NCBI RefSeq assembly: GCF_025215495.1
Contig: NZ_CP104302.1
Location: forward strand, 2,356,001-2,420,000
Reading direction: 5' to 3'
DNA from: Mycolicibacterium brumae
GTDB lineage: Bacteria > Actinomycetota > Actinomycetes > Mycobacteriales > Mycobacteriaceae
Length of the DNA stretch: 64,000 nucleotides
This document shows positions 60,984 to 64,000 of this stretch, piece by piece. The notes beneath the pieces are model-generated. The model ran no database searches, was not told the origin of the DNA, and was given only the letters and a program-made list of their open reading frames with translations. How positions within the stretch are numbered: the stretch's first letter is position 1; each line of letters starts with the position of its first letter. The translations under genes and the position numbers were made by a program.

Positions 60984-61741
60984 TGAGAATCCTCGCCCGC
61001 GCGGCGCTGGCCGTCACCGCCGCGGCGGCGCTGACACTGTCGGGGTGCTCCTCCAGCGAGGAACCCGCGGCCGCCGATCCGCTGTCCGGGGAGCTCACGG
61101 TGTTCGCGGCCGCGTCCCTGCAGGACGCCTTCGACGACATCGGCGAGGCCTTCACCAAGGCGCACCCGAACCTGCGGGTCTCCGCCCGCTACGACGGCTC
61201 CCCCACCCTGGTCACCCAACTCCAGGAGGGCGCCGACGCCGATGTGCTGGCGACCGCCGATGAGCGCACCATGGCCACCGCGGTCGAGGCCGGCGTGGTG
61301 CAGGACCCGAAACTGTTCGCCTCCAACACGCTGGTGGTGGCGGTCCCGGCCGGCAACCCCGGCAATGTCGACTCGCTGGACGATCTCGCGCACGTCACGA
61401 CGGTGGTCTGCGCGCCGGAGGTGCCGTGCGGCGCGGCGGCCCGACAGCTGCTGAGCGACGCCGGGGTGCAGGTGACCCCGGCCAGCCAGGAGCAGAACGT
61501 CAGCGCGGTGCTCACCAAGGTCGCCGCCGGGGAGGCCGACGCCGGGCTGGTCTACGCCACCGATGTGGCCGGTGACAGCAAGGTGGAGAGCTTCGTGCCC
61601 GATGGGGCGGCCGATGTGGTGAACCACTACCCGATCGCGCTGGCCGACCCGCTCAGCGAGGCGGCATCGGCGTTCATGGGCTTCGTTCTCGGCGACGACG
61701 GGCAGAAGATCCTGGCCGAGCACGGTTTCGGAGCGCCGTGA
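60983..61741 (+). CDS. modA: Molybdate ABC transporter substrate-binding protein ModA
   Basis: 252 residues. Signal peptide with lipobox LTLSGC, so it is a lipoprotein. Mature protein begins ELTVFAAASLQDAFDDIGEA and carries the oxyanion-binding pattern (DGSPTLVTQLQEGADADVLA; DAGLVYATDVAGDS). It captures molybdate or tungstate outside the membrane. Stop overlaps modB (GTGA). Confidence 0.94.
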   Translation: MRILARAALAVTAAAALTLSGCSSSEEPAAADPLSGELTVFAAASLQDAFDDIGEAFTKAHPNLRVSARYDGSPTLVTQLQEGADADVLATADERTMATAVEAGVVQDPKLFASNTLVVAVPAGNPGNVDSLDDLAHVTTVVCAPEVPCGAAARQLLSDAGVQVTPASQEQNVSAVLTKVAAGEADAGLVYATDVAGDSKVESFVPDGAADVVNHYPIALADPLSEAASAFMGFVLGDDGQKILAEHGFGAP

Positions 61742-62553
61742 CCCCAACCGCCCGCGACACCGGCGCGCGCACCCCGCTGCCGCTGGTCGCGCCGGCGGTG
61801 CTCGCGTTGCTACTGCTGGTGGCGCCCCTGGTCGCATTGGTCGGCCGGGCGTCCTGGTCGACGTTGTGGGCCGACATGACCTCGCCGGTCGCCCGGGACG
61901 CGCTGCGGCTGTCGCTGGTCTACGGTCTGGCGGCGACCGCGCTGTGCCTGCTGCTGGGGTTGCCGTTGGCGCTGCTGATCGCGCGCAGCGCCCCGCGCAC
62001 CGCCGCGCTGCTGCGGGCGCTGGTGGCGGTGCCGCTGGTGCTGCCGCCGATGGTCGGCGGCGTGGCGCTGTTGTACCTGTTCGGCCGGACCGGCCCGGTG
62101 GGGCGGGCACTGGTCGACGCGTTCGGTGTCACGCTGCCGTTCACACCCGCCGCGGTGGTGCTGGCCCAGGCATTCGTCGCGCTGCCGTTCCTGGTGCTGG
62201 CCGTCGAAGGCGCCATCCGCGGGGTGAGCCTGCGCTACGAGCGCACCGCGGCCACCCTGGGCGCCGGCCCATGGCGGGTGCTGTGGCGGGTGACGTTGCC
62301 GCTGGCCGGCTCCGGCATCGTGGTCGGGGTGATCCTGTGCTTCGCCCGGGCGCTCGGCGAGTTCGGGGCGACCGCGCTGTTCGCCGGCAACGCGCCCGGC
62401 GTCACCCAGACCATGCCGCTGGCGATCTACACGGCGTTCAACGGCTCCGGGGCCGGCCGGGAGAGCGCGGTGGCGCTGTCGGTGCTGCTGCTGGGCACCG
62501 CGGTATTGGTGCTCCTGTCGGTGCGGGCCTGGCGGCCGGGAGCGCTCCGATGA
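61738..62553 (+). CDS. modB: Molybdate ABC transporter permease ModB
   Basis: 271 residues, about six transmembrane helices. The EAA-loop (EGAIRGVSLRYERTAATLGA, ~161-180) that contacts ModC is clear, with the usual ALGEFGATALFAGN following. GTG start overlaps modA; stop overlaps modC (ATGA). Confidence 0.94.
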   Translation: MTPTARDTGARTPLPLVAPAVLALLLLVAPLVALVGRASWSTLWADMTSPVARDALRLSLVYGLAATALCLLLGLPLALLIARSAPRTAALLRALVAVPLVLPPMVGGVALLYLFGRTGPVGRALVDAFGVTLPFTPAAVVLAQAFVALPFLVLAVEGAIRGVSLRYERTAATLGAGPWRVLWRVTLPLAGSGIVVGVILCFARALGEFGATALFAGNAPGVTQTMPLAIYTAFNGSGAGRESAVALSVLLLGTAVLVLLSVRAWRPGALR

Positions 62554-63263
62554 GCACGGCGCTGGACGCGCACGTCGTGGTCGAGCTCGCCGGGCTCGAT
62601 GTGCGGCTGCGCGCCGCAGCGGGCGAAGTGGTCGCGGTGATGGGCCCCAGCGGCGCGGGCAAGACGATGCTGCTGGAGACCATCGCCGGACTGAACCGAC
62701 TCGACGACGGCCGGATCACCCTCGGGGAGACGGTGCTGGCCGACGCCGGCCGGCACACCCCGCCGTCGCGCCGGGCCGTCGGGCTGCTCGGCCAGGACGC
62801 GCTGCTGTTCCCGCACATGAGCGCTGCGGAGAACATCGCGTTCGCGGCGCGCAGCGCCGAACTGGACCGCGTCGGCGCGCGTCGCGTCGCCGAGGACTGG
62901 CTGGATCGGGTCGGGCTGGGCGGACTCGGCGCCCGCCGGCCCGACCAGCTTTCCGGCGGACAGCGGCAGCGGGTCGCGCTGGCCCGGGCGCTGGCCGCCC
63001 GCCCGGCGCTGCTGCTGCTCGACGAGCCGTTCAGTTCCCTGGACGTCGAAGCCGCCGCCACGCTGCGCCAGACCATCGCCGGTCAGCTGGGCGGCACCAC
63101 CACGGTGCTGGTGTCGCACGGGGTCGCCGACGCCGCCGCATTGGCCGACCGCCTGGTGATCCTGGAGGCCGGCCGGATCACCCAGGACGGCCCGGTCGCC
63201 GAGGTGCTGGCGATGCCGGCCACCCGGTTCGCCGAGGCGGTGTCGGCCAGCCGCGCGGTGTAG
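62550..63263 (+). CDS. modC: Molybdate ABC transporter ATPase ModC, short form
   Basis: 237 residues. Walker A GPSGAGKT (~31-38), Q-loop LGQDALLFPHM, signature LSGGQRQR, Walker B LLLLDEPFSSLD and H-loop VSHG are intact. The C-terminal TOBE domains of longer ModC proteins are absent; the stand-alone HTH-TOBE protein upstream may take over molybdate sensing. The stop is two bases from the convergent narI stop. Confidence 0.93.
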   Translation: MSTALDAHVVVELAGLDVRLRAAAGEVVAVMGPSGAGKTMLLETIAGLNRLDDGRITLGETVLADAGRHTPPSRRAVGLLGQDALLFPHMSAAENIAFAARSAELDRVGARRVAEDWLDRVGLGGLGARRPDQLSGGQRQRVALARALAARPALLLLDEPFSSLDVEAAATLRQTIAGQLGGTTTVLVSHGVADAAALADRLVILEAGRITQDGPVAEVLAMPATRFAEAVSASRAV

Positions 63264-63265
63264 CG

Positions 63266-64000
63266 CTAAAGCTTGTGCAGGCGGGCGGGGTCGGGCGCTT
63301 CGATCGGGTCCCAGCCGCGGCGCGCGGCCCGGTTGCCGCGGTGGTCGTCGCGGGAGCGGTAGACCACGTACGGCCGGAACAGGTAACCGACCGGCGCCGA
63401 GAACACGTGCACCAGCCGGGTGAAGGGCCACAGCGCGAACAGCAGGCAGGCGCTGACGATGTGGATCTTGAACGCCAGCGGCACGTCGGCCATCAGCTCC
63501 GGGTGCGGGTCCAGCAGAATCAGGTCGCGGAACCACGGCGACACCGTCGAGCGGTAGTCGTAGCCCTTGCCGAACACCTGGTGCGCCGAGGTGGCGAGGG
63601 TCCCGAAAAACAGCGTGGACCCGAGCATCACGTACATGAGCTTGTCCATCTTGGTGGTGGCCAGGAACACCGCGGCCACCATGCGCCGGCGGTAGATCAG
63701 GATCGCCAGCCCAGCCAGGGTGAGCACCGCGGCGAACGACCCCATCCAGGTGGCGCCCAGGTGGTAGGCGTGCTCATCGATGCCGATGGCGTAGAGCCAT
63801 TCGGCCGGGATGAGCAGGCCGACGGCGTGGCCAGCGATGACCATCAGGATGCCGTAGTGGAACATCGGCGATCCCCAGCGCAGCAGCCGGTTCTCGTAGC
63901 TCTGCGACGAGCGGGTGGTCCAGCCGAATTTGTCGTAGCGGTACCGCCACAGGTGGCCGACGACGAAGGTCGCGAAGCAGATGTAGGGCGCCGCCACCCA
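63266..64000 (-). CDS. narI: Respiratory nitrate reductase gamma subunit NarI, 5' end beyond the window
   Basis: About 244 C-terminal residues. Membrane dihaem cytochrome b that passes electrons from menaquinol to NarGH. Five helices and the haem-ligand histidines are recognisable: VVGHLWRYRYDKFGWT, FHYGILMVIAGHAVGLL, LATSAHQVFGKGYDYR and IHIVSACLLFALWPFTRLVH. The N-terminus and the rest of narGHJ lie right of 64000. Its Mo-bis-MGD-containing partner explains the adjacent molybdenum genes. Confidence 0.93.
   Translation of the reverse strand, partial: WVAAPYICFATFVVGHLWRYRYDKFGWTTRSSQSYENRLLRWGSPMFHYGILMVIAGHAVGLLIPAEWLYAIGIDEHAYHLGATWMGSFAAVLTLAGLAILIYRRRMVAAVFLATTKMDKLMYVMLGSTLFFGTLATSAHQVFGKGYDYRSTVSPWFRDLILLDPHPELMADVPLAFKIHIVSACLLFALWPFTRLVHVFSAPVGYLFRPYVVYRSRDDHRGNRAARRGWDPIEAPDPARLHKL

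Overview
The window is high-GC actinobacterial chromosome and reads as a Mycolicibacterium-type (rapid-growing mycobacterial) genome. Gene content and order follow, from memory, M. tuberculosis Rv2612c-Rv2614c and then Rv2667-Rv2724c. Start codons are often GTG, 4-base stop/start overlaps (ATGA, GTGA) are common, and many genes have a TANNNT -10 box six to eight bases before the start codon, which predicts leaderless mRNAs.

Layout. 0-5 kb: pgsA-HIT-thrS (minus), a membrane protein and a secreted protein. 4.9-5.8 kb: a nest of ~30-bp repeats and four tRNA genes (Val-CAC, Gly, Cys, Val-GAC). 5.9-9.4 kb: an unusual cluster made of a lipase fused to a Clp N-domain, a ClpC2-like HTH/Clp-N protein behind two perfect palindromic operators, a GNAT, and the remnant of a PknD-like kinase. 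9.4-17.4 kb: zapE, a RibD-like reductase, a hydrolase-fold lipoprotein with no recognisable catalytic triad, aftC, a DUF559 protein embedded in 53-bp repeats, msrB and a VapBC module. 17.4-20.6 kb: the coproporphyrin-type haem operon hemE-hemY-chdC. 20.7-28.7 kb: DUF3000, an RNase D-like protein, dxs with a coupled secreted lipase, a pyruvyl-transferase-like protein, and nhaA. 28.7-35 kb: an RNA methyltransferase, a MIRU-like minisatellite, an APC permease and ceoB-ceoC. 35-40.4 kb: small conserved genes with dut, cei, suhB and ppgK. 40.5-47 kb: sigA, sigB and ideR. 47-55.5 kb: DUF4192, PAC2, a hydrolase, PhzF, nrdR, chiZ, lexA and an LGFP surface protein. 55.8-64 kb: fadE20, then a molybdenum block (mog-moaE, moaD-mobA-moaC-moeA, a TOBE regulator, modABC) running into narI of a respiratory nitrate reductase.

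How it fits together. The core is housekeeping: phospholipid and arabinan synthesis, haem, isoprenoid precursors, potassium control, primary sigma factors, iron and SOS regulators. The molybdenum block probably supplies Mo-cofactor to the adjacent nitrate reductase. The novelty lies in accessory pieces. A palindromic repeat is translated in frame inside both HemY and NhaA. A 59-bp array consists of four translationally coupled mini-ORFs between two genes. The lipase/Clp-N plus ClpC2-like pair has its own operators. Several distinct families of short inverted or tandem repeats sit in intergenic space. No rRNA, CRISPR array, intact prophage or complete insertion sequence was seen.
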